Shown: positions 9,961 to 19,238, counted from the stretch's first letter. The stretch: DNA of 64,000 nucleotides from Ostreococcus mediterraneus (GCA_012295225.1 WMKK01000008.1:558001-622000), one strand, 5' to 3'. Made by a program: numbers and translations. Notes: generated from the letters alone by a model not told the origin.

Positions 9961-12900
9961 GATACGATTGATTACGAACAACCATGCAATGCACTGAACG
10001 CCAACGCGTTATCATTTGATGTTTCTACGTGGAGCTCGAGTACGAGCGATGAAATGATCCGCATCGGGGCGTTGACGGGTCAAGATGTTCCGGCGGCGGC
10101 GCGAGAGACGTACGCGAGCGCAATCGTCGCTCGGGACGTCGGGACAAATGATTCTTCGCGCGTGATTAATTTAGCGGGCATTACAATTCAATTCGCCTGG
10201 TCACGCGGAGTTGTGGTAGATGATGACAACGCCGGTGGGTTTACGACGCTTGACCCGTCGCAATTCGTACTCATGTGCTGGGGCGGTCAAATCGTATCGC
10301 CGAGCGCCGGCAGCCGACGCGTCGCGCGATGTCGATCTGATGTCATCATCGCCATGAACGATATCGGTCCATACGTGACGTTCGGCGCGCTCACTTTAAA
10401 TGCTGGCGAATTCTTCGCCGGTGGGTACAGCAACTTTTTGTTTTCGTTTAGAGATGCGCAGGCTCGACTGATCGACGCTGGATCGATTAGCGTGCGCTCG
10501 GTGACGTGCGACGCCAACTTTGCATCATCGTTGCCAAATCAAGAAGCCGTGCTCGATGCACCGACATCGACGTTTGGATGGAATCCAAACGCTAACCTCG
10601 AACTCGCTGCGTGTCCAAGCCTGATCGATGTCGTGTTTAGTACATTGTCGAGCGACGTTTCCATCGACGCCGAAACCGGTCGAGCGGCGACGGCGGTGCG
10701 CGGGGTCGTCGGCCATCGAAGTTGTTCAACAATGTCTCTCGATCGCGTCGCCATCGCATCTCGCTTGATCGACAACGACATCAATCGCAACGTTGCCGCG
10801 ACATTACGTGCGGTGTGTGATGGATTACGCGTCGTGTACCCGATTACCACGACGTCGTCGATGACCAACGAGCCCACCGAGTGCGACATTCGCCTGACAA
10901 ACGACGCATTGGAGATTCGATTTGCCGCGCCCACGCGATTGTGCCCCGGTTGCTTCATCGTCGGTGGTGCGAATAACGTCATGGTGTCCATTACGTCGTT
11001 GACGGACGACGACGACGCGAATGTTGCAAATGTCTCACTCGCGGCTGACGGTTTACGGTCGCCGTATTGTTCGGGCTACGCCGGCGACGACGACGACGCG
11101 AGCGAACTTCCACGCGCGTGCGCTGCCGAAACGAACGCGGAATACGAAGGCGCACGAATTACTTCTGGACTCTTCCTCGTGCCATCTGTCGATGCGTGCT
11201 GCGCGGCGTGCCAGGAGAATCCACATTGCAATATCTGGGTCTTTTGCACCGCCGACGACGGATGCGGGACGAATGAGTACGCATACTCGTATAGTTCGTG
11301 CGCGCTCAAGTACGCGATCGCCGATGTCGTGGGCGCTGACGCACCGATGCCGGGCAATCGTGGCTCGAATGTGACGTTCACCTCGGGCGTGTTGCGAGAT
11401 AAAGAAGCCGAGCCATTAGCGGCGGATACGAATGATGACCGTAGAGAGTGCCAACGCGAACGCGAGGCGCGATACGCCGGGACGGAGATTGATGTCACAG
11501 TGGCGACGTCATGGAGCGCGTGTTGTGATGCGTGTTTGACAAACGTCGCGTGTTCGGTATGGACGTTTTGCGAGGATGCCGATGTGGGATGCGACGGCGC
11601 GTATGCGTTTGGATCTTGCGTGTTGAAAATGTACCCGAGCGAACAAGGCGGCGGGAACGCGTTCACCGCACCTCTCGCGCTCGCGCGAGGCGAGGGCGTG
11701 CCGTGGTCAAGCGGCGCGCTCGTGGATCGCATTCCAGAACCAGCGCCAACAGTAGAAGGATGTGTCGTCGAGCCAAACGCAAATTACAAAGGGCATCCGT
11801 TAAACACTGGATCAGAGCTTGTGGTTGACGACGAAGCGGCGTGTTGCCGAGAGTGCGCGTCGACGAAAAAGTGCAACATTTGGGTGTTCTGCGCCGCTCA
11901 AGATGGCTGCTCGAATGCGTACTTTGAGTACGCATACGGAGAATGCTGGCTTAAAAAGCTATCTCCAGATGAAATCGTTGCCGATGCGCCGATACCAGCG
12001 TGGGAGCGCGGTGTGGGCGTGCCGTGGACGAGTGGTCGGATCACGCGAGCCATTCCATCGCCGTCGCCGTCGCCGCCACTGCCACTGCCACCACCGCCGC
12101 CTCCCATGCAAATGTCGACGTGCATGACTACAGCACGCGACCGCCTCAGTCGGCTGTGCCGCCCATTGCTGACATTTACTGCGCTCGACGACGCCGCGGC
12201 TTGTTGCGCGCTCGTCGACGACATGGAACGCGACCGATGCTTCTGTGACCCGGGTGTGTTTTTAGTCGAAGGCGCGTTGACGCAACCGGAGGTTCTCGTG
12301 GTTGGATTGGCGTGCGATGCGACGATTACGACTGGCGACGCGTGTGTGGTTCAATCGCCGCCTCCGCCGCCGATCGTTGAGCCGATTCCACCGTCTCCTC
12401 CTCCGCCGCCTCTGGAAGTTGAACCGTCACCGCCTCCGCCGTCACCATCTCCGCCGAGTCCGAGCCCGCCACCTCCAGTCATCGTCGAGCCGAGTCCGAG
12501 TCCACCGCCACCACCGCCTCCGCCGTCACCATCTCCGCCGAGCCCGAGCCCGCCACCTCCAGTCATCGTCGAGCCGAGTCCGAGTCCACCGCCACCACCA
12601 CCACCGTCGCCGTCACCGCCGCCGCCATCTTTACCCGCGACGACGTGTTCGCGACTCCTCACCAAACTTCGTGAGAATTGCGGGGCGTTTTTCGGCGAAC
12701 AAGACGTAACATTTGAAGACGCCTGTTGCGCGCTCGTAAGCGACATGAGCACCGAGGGGTATTTTTGCGATGAGGAAACACTCGACTCGCTCGGAACGTC
12801 GGCGAGAGTCATCGAACTCGCGGCGCCGACGTTGTGCGATGGATTTGACGTACGCATCGGCTCGGCGTGCTTTCCGAGTCCTCCACCGCCGAGTTCTCCA

Positions 12901-15900
12901 CCGCCGAGTCCTCCTCCGCCGAGTCCTCCTCCGCCGAGTCCTCCTCCGCCGAGTCCTCCTCCGCCGAGTCCTCCTCCGCCGAGTCCTCCTCCGCCGAATC
13001 CTCCGCCTCCAAGTCTCCCGCCTCCGTCTCCGCCCGAGCCGAGTCCTCCTCCACCTCCGCCTCCTCCGCCGAGTCCTCCTCCTCCATCTCCCAGTCCTCC
13101 TCCACCGAGCCCACCACCACCCGCAGACGAATGTCCATCGCTCACTCTAATCGGTGGACCGAGCGCTGTGCAAAACGAAATCTTACTCAACTCTGTGTAC
13201 ATCGACCCTGGGGCGACGGCGATGGATGACGTCGACGGCGACATTTCAGACGCCGTCGTCGTCGATACGTCGGCGTTGGATACGAGTGAAGTTGGTGTGT
13301 ATCGCATTGAATATCGCGTGAGGGATTCAGCGGGGTGTGAAGTACGCGCTGAACGTTTTGTTCGCGTGATTGCTCTCGTGCCAACGTCTAATTTGACGCA
13401 GCTTACGGGGCTGTGCTCGAGTAACATTCCTCGCGTTCGCGAATTGTGCGGCGCCGTGGCCGCGGTGGACGTAAATGCTCCTAATCCAGCAGCGTTCCCG
13501 GGATGTTGCATCGCGTTGTCAGACATGGACGAAGCCGGGTGCTTTTGTGTGCCAGACATCATCGCTGGATTCGAGGGCGAGTCGCCGTCCGTGGCGCAAC
13601 TCGCCGCGTTTACGCCTCTCGCCTGCGGATTCCGCGTCAAAGTGGGCGCCGTCTGCGAAGACCAACAACTTTTGTCGCAATTCTTAAGCACCCCAACAGC
13701 GGTGCCGGAACTTGTCATCCCGGACGACGTGTGGAAAACCATTGTTGACGAAGATGGTGTGCTTCGCGAAGACATTGGGTGCAACGACACGCTCACCGTC
13801 GTGCGCAAGTATTGCGTCGCTGTAACGACAAACGCTGGATTTGCACCCCGCGTGGCTGATTTTGCTCCGTGCTGTGCCGCTGCCAGACGTCTCTACAACA
13901 ATACGTGCCTGTGCGATGAGCCGGAGCTCATTACGGATGAAAACTTTGTGTTCGTGCGCGAGCTCGTGGGATTCACGCCGCTTGGATGTGGATTCAATTA
14001 CACTGACGAGTGCCCGGCGCTCGTCGACCAGCTCGGCCTCGAAACGACAATTGTCGAAATCTCCACGCCTGGCGACGTGCGCACGATTCCCATCAGCATC
14101 CCAGTGCTATCTCCATTGCGTACTGAGCCCACGACAACGCTCGAGGCGGGATTGGCTGGGGGACTAGCGCAGATAGACGCATCGGGAAATCAAGTCGTGC
14201 GTTTCGCCGACGGAAGCTCTGCCGCAGATGTCTTTGGCTTTACGGGTGCTGGTTCCTGTCTCGACTACGCCGCTCTCGTTCCCGAATTATGCGCCACTGT
14301 CGGCACCAATCGCAAAGTGTCCGTGTACAACCTCACCGGCTGCTGCGTGCTTTTGCGTGCGATGCACGATACGGCGTGTTTGTGTCCGCCGTACGCCGAG
14401 ACGTGGCTCGGGGATGCCTATGACGCGTACGAAATTGTCGCCAGAGAAGGATGCGGGATTCAAATCGACACGCCACCGCGACTCGGTTGCGCCAGCGACG
14501 AGGTGAATGACGAAATTTACGATGAAAAAGACTTCATCTTACCGCCGCGCGTGGCGCCGGAGATTCTCGTGAACCTTCAAGCATGGCTCAACGCCGAACC
14601 CGTCGACGTCAACGCCACGTCGCCTGACGGGGATGGCGTCGTCGCGGAACCGCCGTCGAATGGCTGGCTCCCAAGCGGCGTACGTAACATCTCTACGGCT
14701 ATTCCTAACACGCAGTCGTGCCTTGAAGCGCTGTTAGCTACGGAAATATCGTGCATTCCAGCGATTACTGGCGCGCGCGAGGCGTTTTCGCTCGACGCAT
14801 CCTGGCAGGCGTGCTGTCGTCGGTTGACATCAATCGACATCAATCGATGCCTGTGCGATGGCGCCGTGGCGCTCGCCATGACGACGACGCCTGAACGTCG
14901 ACGATTGCACAGACAGTTCCTTCGTTTGGCACCGAACGCGTGTGGATTGGATGTAACGATTGGTGAGCGATGTCCCGTCGCCGAATTCATCGTCGCAGAC
15001 GAAGGTGCCGCCGACGTAGCGCGAGTCTCGACAATGTCGGCCGACGACGCCAACGCGTTCATGGACATCGAAGCTCCGGTGTACGAGCGCACTGATACAG
15101 TGACGAGTACGGTGTTGGCAAACGGTGGAGTGGTGTTGTCGAATCCGCAATCTCAAACGACGTTTCCGCGTGGATTTACAATTGTTTCGCCGCGCCCAGA
15201 CGCGCCTTCGGCGACGACGGTGACAGCTGAAGGCGTCGTCGAGTTTGAATCCGCGGCGATCCCCGGCGCGCGCGTTCGTGTTGAACCGAGTGACGACGGT
15301 ACTACCTTCATCGGCATTGATGGTACCGTTCGACGGTTACATGTACCGATGTCGTCGGACGCGACCACCTCCGACGTCGATCCGAGCGACTCGGCCGTAT
15401 CCATCGCCAACGACACCGCAGTGGCGCAGACTCGCGACGACATCGCGACGATCCCGCTTGGCGAAACATCAGATGGCGAAAGTGGTGGCATCACGTACAC
15501 GCAAGCCTCGCAAGAATTACGCGTGGAGCTCCCGGATGATACCACGGTGACCATTACGTATCCTGAAACGCGTCCGCCACCGACGACGGCGCCTCCGCCT
15601 CTACCGCCGAGCACTGGCGCGCCCATCGTCCGCCCGCTTGAAGGTTACGGCGTGGTGGTCGAGAATGGAGTTCCCGTTCCCGAAGGCGCGCCTGGCTTGA
15701 GCGCGTGTGACCCGATTCGTACGCTGAGAAATTTCCTCGTCGTTGGCTTCCAACCGGGATCGACATCGTATGACGTCTTAGGCGCCATCTCATGTTGCGC
15801 CAACACCACGGTGAAGATTCCTGAAGTCACGGGTGTCGTCGGTTATCGCCCTCGCGGTGCGACGAACACCTTTGTCGACGCCCCGAGCGTGCCAAATGTC

Positions 15901-18222
15901 ACGTGCAGAGGACTCAGTATAATCTCCGCGTCTGGCGAGACGTTGGACGACGCCCTGTGCGACCGAACGACGGTTGAAGCGACATCCGCAGGCGTGTCGT
16001 TTACCCTGCGCGATATTGAATTGTGTCCAAATTGTGCAATCACAGGATCTCGCGACGGTGTTTTGTTCACAGTACAGCACGCGAGTGATGCGACACTGAA
16101 TACGCTATCGCCGGTCGTTCGGGCGTTGCAATGCGACACATCTGGCACGTGGGCGCGCGCGACTGAACGACCAATAGGCGGCGACGGCACCCGTCGCCGA
16201 CGGCTGTTGCAACAATTTTTCGGTGGCGTTCCGTTCTTTCCGATGCAGCAGAACACGAGCAGCGGCGCGTTCGCACCGCCATTAGTAGGATTCAACTTGA
16301 CGCAATACGCGCAGCCGTCGACTCGACGCGACTTTGACGGTTACTTTGACCCGACGGGTGATGATGACCCGACGGGAGATTTCGGTGGCGTCGCCTGTCG
16401 AACCATTTTGCCACGCGTGTCATCGTCTTTGCGATGGTTTGGTGCGCGTGCGAATGTTTCTGGGCCGTATCAAACTGCGCCGTTTGAGGATTACACGTTT
16501 ACAGGATCGATATCGCTAGATTCCGGCGACGGACAATCGGCGACGCTGACAGACGTGAACGTCCCCGTCGTGCTCAGCGCTTGGGTGAATGATGCGACGA
16601 CTGGCGATTGGCGCAACGTCGTTGATCCCCTTGAGGAGTACCGCATTGAATGTTTTCCCACGAGAGTGGCTCGCGGGACCGCAGACGCCGAATCGCAGGT
16701 GGCGTCCACGCCGAGCGCAGATCCGTGCGGTGGATTACGATTCTTCATGTCGTCGTACGCGCCCGAAGGCGTGTTTGCATCAAATGAAAATGCTGGAGCT
16801 ACGCCGCAGGTGACGCTCCTAGAGATTTCGCTCTCACAAGTATCGTTGTGCGCCGGGTGCTCGCTTCAAGGATCCAACGAAGACCGCGCGCTGTTCAAAA
16901 TTACATCCCGCACGAATGCACGTTTCGACTACGTCGGTCCGAGCGTAGGGAACCCAACGTGCGTAACGGATTTACGCGGTCGCTCTGTGTCGCCCGAAGG
17001 TGTCGACGGGGAAACCATACCGATCGTCCCGCCACCGATGCTGGTCGACAACACAACTGGAGTCGAATGCAACGGCGAAAAAGGATTAAACCTCAAGGGC
17101 ATTTTGCTCCGCGATGGATCGAAATTCATCACGGACACCGAAGACGAGTGCTGCATGGCATGTGCAATGACGCGAGACTGCGACATTTGGGTGTACTGCA
17201 CGGGAGATTGCGTGGACTTTAGCTATCATTCGTGTTGGCTCAAGCGTTCGATTGGAGGTGGGTTCACGCGAGAGCGGGGACCGACGGACGTCGCGGCGTG
17301 GGACAGAGGTCCCGACGTGCCGTGGACGAGCGGATGGTTTGTGCGCGATGAAACGACGGAGCCCGGACCGCCGCCGCCGCCGGCGGCGATTCCATCGGTG
17401 CCAGACTCGGCAACGTACTTTACGTTACAGCCAGGCGTTGGGGTTCAAATACCGGCTTCAATAATCACGGTCATTCCAGGTGCTCAAGTGCCTGGAAACG
17501 AAACGACGAGTGAACCTCCTTCACCGCCACCGCCGACGACAAACGGAATTTTCCCGCCACCGCCGTCAAACGTTGCACCGACAACGCCACTACCGGTGCC
17601 GACGCCGGTGCCCGCTTCTCCTCCATCCACGCCGTCGCCGGGCCCAACGCCGCTTCCAAGCGGTGGCGATCCCGCTCGCGCGTGCGTGGAAAGCGATGCA
17701 TTGATTTGCCCCACGGAATCTACCCCCGATGCGCTAGGTTTGGCGGATGTTCGATTGAGCGTGCAGCTCCAAAGCGTTTCGCCTTCGCAAGCCGCGTTGA
17801 CTGGCACGGTAATCAATTTTGGTCGCGTGCACGCCCGCGTGTGTCTAGCGGGAGTTTCCGTGACGATTCCGTTCGATAAAACGGTCACAAATCCGTCTAC
17901 GAGCGAGCAAAGCGTGGCGGCTTCGGCGTCAGATTTCATCGTCGAATGTGTCTTCGTCGGCGTTCGCACACGCGACGGACCGCCGAGCGACGACGCAAAC
18001 AAATGCGGTACCTATGCCTCCGCCGCCGTCGTCGACGCCGGTATCGAACTCATATTCCGAAACGTGGCGCTCTGCAAAGAATGCTGGATTGTCGGCGGTC
18101 CAGCTGGTGTTTTGTTTACAATTCGCCACCGAGATAATTGGCTCTTGACGCTTCCAGAGGCGACGCTTGCCAATCAAAACGCGTTCACGGAATCTGCCGC
18201 GACGTGCGCGCCTGTGCGTTAA
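9961..18222 (+). CDS. Giant multi-module extracellular protein (PAN-like, Ig-like, eight-cysteine and proline-rich modules)
   Basis: At least 2,753 residues in one uninterrupted exon. The frame is open from 9961, directly after a TTTAG acceptor; the first internal ATG is at 10054, but sequence upstream of it (DYEQPCNALNANALSFDV) looks like real protein. Order of modules: a beta-rich cysteine module; three PAN/apple-like modules (11119-12057); an eight-cysteine module; proline-rich linker; second eight-cysteine module; (SPPPP)n; a DUF5011-type Ig-like domain (13129-13375); four more eight-cysteine modules (to 14973); a Ser/Thr/Val-rich region; three beta-rich LCxxC modules with one PAN-like module between the last two. 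No C-terminal membrane segment or GPI signal is evident. Secretion is inferred from the cysteines and the upstream signal-like exon. Likely surface, matrix or adhesion protein. Confidence 0.9.
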   Translation, partial: DTIDYEQPCNALNANALSFDVSTWSSSTSDEMIRIGALTGQDVPAAARETYASAIVARDVGTNDSSRVINLAGITIQFAWSRGVVVDDDNAGGFTTLDPSQFVLMCWGGQIVSPSAGSRRVARCRSDVIIAMNDIGPYVTFGALTLNAGEFFAGGYSNFLFSFRDAQARLIDAGSISVRSVTCDANFASSLPNQEAVLDAPTSTFGWNPNANLELAACPSLIDVVFSTLSSDVSIDAETGRAATAVRGVVGHRSCSTMSLDRVAIASRLIDNDINRNVAATLRAVCDGLRVVYPITTTSSMTNEPTECDIRLTNDALEIRFAAPTRLCPGCFIVGGANNVMVSITSLTDDDDANVANVSLAADGLRSPYCSGYAGDDDDASELPRACAAETNAEYEGARITSGLFLVPSVDACCAACQENPHCNIWVFCTADDGCGTNEYAYSYSSCALKYAIADVVGADAPMPGNRGSNVTFTSGVLRDKEAEPLAADTNDDRRECQREREARYAGTEIDVTVATSWSACCDACLTNVACSVWTFCEDADVGCDGAYAFGSCVLKMYPSEQGGGNAFTAPLALARGEGVPWSSGALVDRIPEPAPTVEGCVVEPNANYKGHPLNTGSELVVDDEAACCRECASTKKCNIWVFCAAQDGCSNAYFEYAYGECWLKKLSPDEIVADAPIPAWERGVGVPWTSGRITRAIPSPSPSPPLPLPPPPPPMQMSTCMTTARDRLSRLCRPLLTFTALDDAAACCALVDDMERDRCFCDPGVFLVEGALTQPEVLVVGLACDATITTGDACVVQSPPPPPIVEPIPPSPPPPPLEVEPSPPPPSPSPPSPSPPPPVIVEPSPSPPPPPPPPSPSPPSPSPPPPVIVEPSPSPPPPPPPSPSPPPPSLPATTCSRLLTKLRENCGAFFGEQDVTFEDACCALVSDMSTEGYFCDEETLDSLGTSARVIELAAPTLCDGFDVRIGSACFPSPPPPSSPPPSPPPPSPPPPSPPPPSPPPPSPPPPSPPPPNPPPPSLPPPSPPEPSPPPPPPPPPSPPPPSPSPPPPSPPPPADECPSLTLIGGPSAVQNEILLNSVYIDPGATAMDDVDGDISDAVVVDTSALDTSEVGVYRIEYRVRDSAGCEVRAERFVRVIALVPTSNLTQLTGLCSSNIPRVRELCGAVAAVDVNAPNPAAFPGCCIALSDMDEAGCFCVPDIIAGFEGESPSVAQLAAFTPLACGFRVKVGAVCEDQQLLSQFLSTPTAVPELVIPDDVWKTIVDEDGVLREDIGCNDTLTVVRKYCVAVTTNAGFAPRVADFAPCCAAARRLYNNTCLCDEPELITDENFVFVRELVGFTPLGCGFNYTDECPALVDQLGLETTIVEISTPGDVRTIPISIPVLSPLRTEPTTTLEAGLAGGLAQIDASGNQVVRFADGSSAADVFGFTGAGSCLDYAALVPELCATVGTNRKVSVYNLTGCCVLLRAMHDTACLCPPYAETWLGDAYDAYEIVAREGCGIQIDTPPRLGCASDEVNDEIYDEKDFILPPRVAPEILVNLQAWLNAEPVDVNATSPDGDGVVAEPPSNGWLPSGVRNISTAIPNTQSCLEALLATEISCIPAITGAREAFSLDASWQACCRRLTSIDINRCLCDGAVALAMTTTPERRRLHRQFLRLAPNACGLDVTIGERCPVAEFIVADEGAADVARVSTMSADDANAFMDIEAPVYERTDTVTSTVLANGGVVLSNPQSQTTFPRGFTIVSPRPDAPSATTVTAEGVVEFESAAIPGARVRVEPSDDGTTFIGIDGTVRRLHVPMSSDATTSDVDPSDSAVSIANDTAVAQTRDDIATIPLGETSDGESGGITYTQASQELRVELPDDTTVTITYPETRPPPTTAPPPLPPSTGAPIVRPLEGYGVVVENGVPVPEGAPGLSACDPIRTLRNFLVVGFQPGSTSYDVLGAISCCANTTVKIPEVTGVVGYRPRGATNTFVDAPSVPNVTCRGLSIISASGETLDDALCDRTTVEATSAGVSFTLRDIELCPNCAITGSRDGVLFTVQHASDATLNTLSPVVRALQCDTSGTWARATERPIGGDGTRRRRLLQQFFGGVPFFPMQQNTSSGAFAPPLVGFNLTQYAQPSTRRDFDGYFDPTGDDDPTGDFGGVACRTILPRVSSSLRWFGARANVSGPYQTAPFEDYTFTGSISLDSGDGQSATLTDVNVPVVLSAWVNDATTGDWRNVVDPLEEYRIECFPTRVARGTADAESQVASTPSADPCGGLRFFMSSYAPEGVFASNENAGATPQVTLLEISLSQVSLCAGCSLQGSNEDRALFKITSRTNARFDYVGPSVGNPTCVTDLRGRSVSPEGVDGETIPIVPPPMLVDNTTGVECNGEKGLNLKGILLRDGSKFITDTEDECCMACAMTRDCDIWVYCTGDCVDFSYHSCWLKRSIGGGFTRERGPTDVAAWDRGPDVPWTSGWFVRDETTEPGPPPPPAAIPSVPDSATYFTLQPGVGVQIPASIITVIPGAQVPGNETTSEPPSPPPPTTNGIFPPPPSNVAPTTPLPVPTPVPASPPSTPSPGPTPLPSGGDPARACVESDALICPTESTPDALGLADVRLSVQLQSVSPSQAALTGTVINFGRVHARVCLAGVSVTIPFDKTVTNPSTSEQSVAASASDFIVECVFVGVRTRDGPPSDDANKCGTYASAAVVDAGIELIFRNVALCKECWIVGGPAGVLFTIRHRDNWLLTLPEATLANQNAFTESAATCAPVR
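11119..12057 (+). repeat. Three tandem PAN/apple-like modules
   Basis: Modules begin at 11119, 11449 and 11761. Each has an opening Cys, a CC-x-x-C helix (ACCAACQENP, ACCDACLTN, ACCRECAST), a C-(N/S)-(I/V)-W-(V/T)-FC strand, a further Cys pair with SCxLK or ECWLK, and a closing (V/G)PW(S/T)SG. A fourth copy is at 17068-17350. PAN/apple domains bind protein or carbohydrate ligands. The fold assignment rests on cysteine pattern only. Confidence 0.72.
12352..13125 (+). repeat. Proline-rich linkers with nucleotide-level repeats
   Basis: Two blocks (12352-12640 and 12874-13125) flank the second eight-cysteine module. The first holds an 84-bp tandem duplication (12433-12516 and 12517-12600, almost identical). 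The second is a run of the 12-nt unit CCGAGTCCTCCT encoding SPPP repeats. Such SPPPP blocks are extensin-like and usually hydroxylated and glycosylated in green algae. Confidence 0.9.
13129..13375 (+). other. Ig-like domain of DUF5011/HYR type
   Basis: Inside the giant protein, residues matching VYIDPGATAMDDVDGDISD, VDTSALDTSEVGVYRIEYRV and DSAGC fit the bacterial surface Ig-like DUF5011 consensus (DxDGDI, VDTSxxGxYxVxYxVxDxAG). This domain is common in bacterial cell-surface and adhesion proteins. Confidence 0.8.
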
Positions 18223-18240
18223 TCGTTGACATACGCATGT

Positions 18241-18264
18241 TCAAGACTTCAAGACTTCAAGACT
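18241..18264. repeat. 8-bp tandem repeat
   Basis: Three perfect copies of TCAAGACT followed by a partial TCAT, in the 165-bp spacer between the giant gene and the OTU protease gene. Confidence 0.9.
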
Positions 18265-18387
18265 TCATGCGCGATGAATAGCGCGTGAAGAACGCAATGA
18301 AATGTTTACATCCTTTCTCGTCCTTTTACTCGTTCCGCATACCGCGCCTCTCACATGTCGTAGCACTGGGCGCTGAGCACACGCGTC

Positions 18388-19137
18388 ATGTCCAACGAGG
18401 ACGTTACGTGCGATGACGAAGAAATCGCTCGGTGTCTATCGCTGAGCGACGCCGACGAAGAGATCGAAACTGAGAAACAGCGGCAAAGGCAAGTGGCCGC
18501 CGACGCGTCGCTCGCGTTGCGACTCACCGCCGAAGACGCGTGCGCGCGCCTTTGTGACGCGTCAAGTCTCGCTCTCGATGCCGTCATCGCGCGGGCGATC
18601 GCCGCCAAAGATGCACTCGCGAACATCGAAGCGTTTGCGCCGAAAACCAACGACGCAGTCGTAATCGCGTCGCCCCCGAGCGCAGAGCAGCGCGTGTACG
18701 AAGTCGACCACGGGCGGTTAGAGCTTCGCTTAGAATTCTACGGCTTGCGCGAAAAGGTTGTCACCGGCGATGGAAACTGTCAGTTTCGCGCGTTGAGCGA
18801 TCAATTATTTCGCGATGGTGGCGAGTATCACGATGTCGTGCGCGCGACGGTGGTTGAAAGATTAATCAACAGGCGGGACTCGTATGAAGCCTATGTCGCA
18901 CCGGAAGCGTATGACTCGTACGTGGCAAAAATGAGCCAACTCGGGGAATGGGGCGATCACGTCACACTTCAAGCCGCGGCGGATGCGTATTCGGTGACGA
19001 TTAACGTTTTAACTTCGTACAGTGAAAACGGATTCATCGAAATTTTACCGAGCGACGGTTCGTCGTTAAACTCACCGCGAAGCGTGTGGTTGAGCTTTTT
19101 CGCCGAAGTACACTACAACTCAATCTATCCCGCATAG
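18388..19137 (+). CDS. OTU-family cysteine protease (deubiquitinase)
   Basis: A 249-residue protein. The OTU catalytic centre is complete: TGDGNCQFRALSDQLF supplies the Asp and nucleophilic Cys near residue 130, and AEVHYNSI near the C-terminus supplies the His. The first 70 residues hold an acidic, UIM-like segment (DDEEIARCLSLSDADEE), which could bind ubiquitin, followed by a helical region. This layout matches plant OTU deubiquitinases of the At3g02070/At3g22260 kind, which remove ubiquitin from substrates in cytosol or nucleus. The start is an ATG 165 bp downstream of the giant gene. Confidence 0.92.
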   Translation: MSNEDVTCDDEEIARCLSLSDADEEIETEKQRQRQVAADASLALRLTAEDACARLCDASSLALDAVIARAIAAKDALANIEAFAPKTNDAVVIASPPSAEQRVYEVDHGRLELRLEFYGLREKVVTGDGNCQFRALSDQLFRDGGEYHDVVRATVVERLINRRDSYEAYVAPEAYDSYVAKMSQLGEWGDHVTLQAAADAYSVTINVLTSYSENGFIEILPSDGSSLNSPRSVWLSFFAEVHYNSIYPA

Positions 19138-19238
19138 CACATGTAAGCATATGTATGTATATGTATAGAACAACACCTAGCAGCAGCACCAACACACGTT
19201 AGCGTACGAACATGAAGATAAAAATATAAATAACGTCA

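Larger units (their letters stand above)
12121..14973 (+). repeat. Six eight-cysteine modules resembling the plant lipid-transfer (8CM) domain
   Basis: Modules at 12121-12345, 12646-12870, 13414-13656, 13780-14013, 14257-14490 and 14719-14973. All follow C-x(10-11)-C-x(14-19)-CC-x10-CxC-x(22-28)-C-x(7-11)-C. The two x10 gaps are nearly invariant (the first module has 11 in the first). This is the 8CM order of non-specific lipid-transfer proteins and related albumins. Five modules have all eight cysteines; in module two the fifth cysteine is Tyr (TAT codon). Confidence 0.75.

Noticed and set aside
12885-12999. Regular short repeats that could suggest a CRISPR array or satellite
   Set aside because: They are in frame, without unique spacers, and encode SPPP repeats of a surface protein.
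12351-13808. 485-residue Gly-rich open frame on the minus strand
   Set aside because: It is the mirror of the proline-rich and cysteine modules of the giant gene. Its (GGGGLG)n sequence comes from CCG/CCT proline codons, and real domains are on the plus strand.
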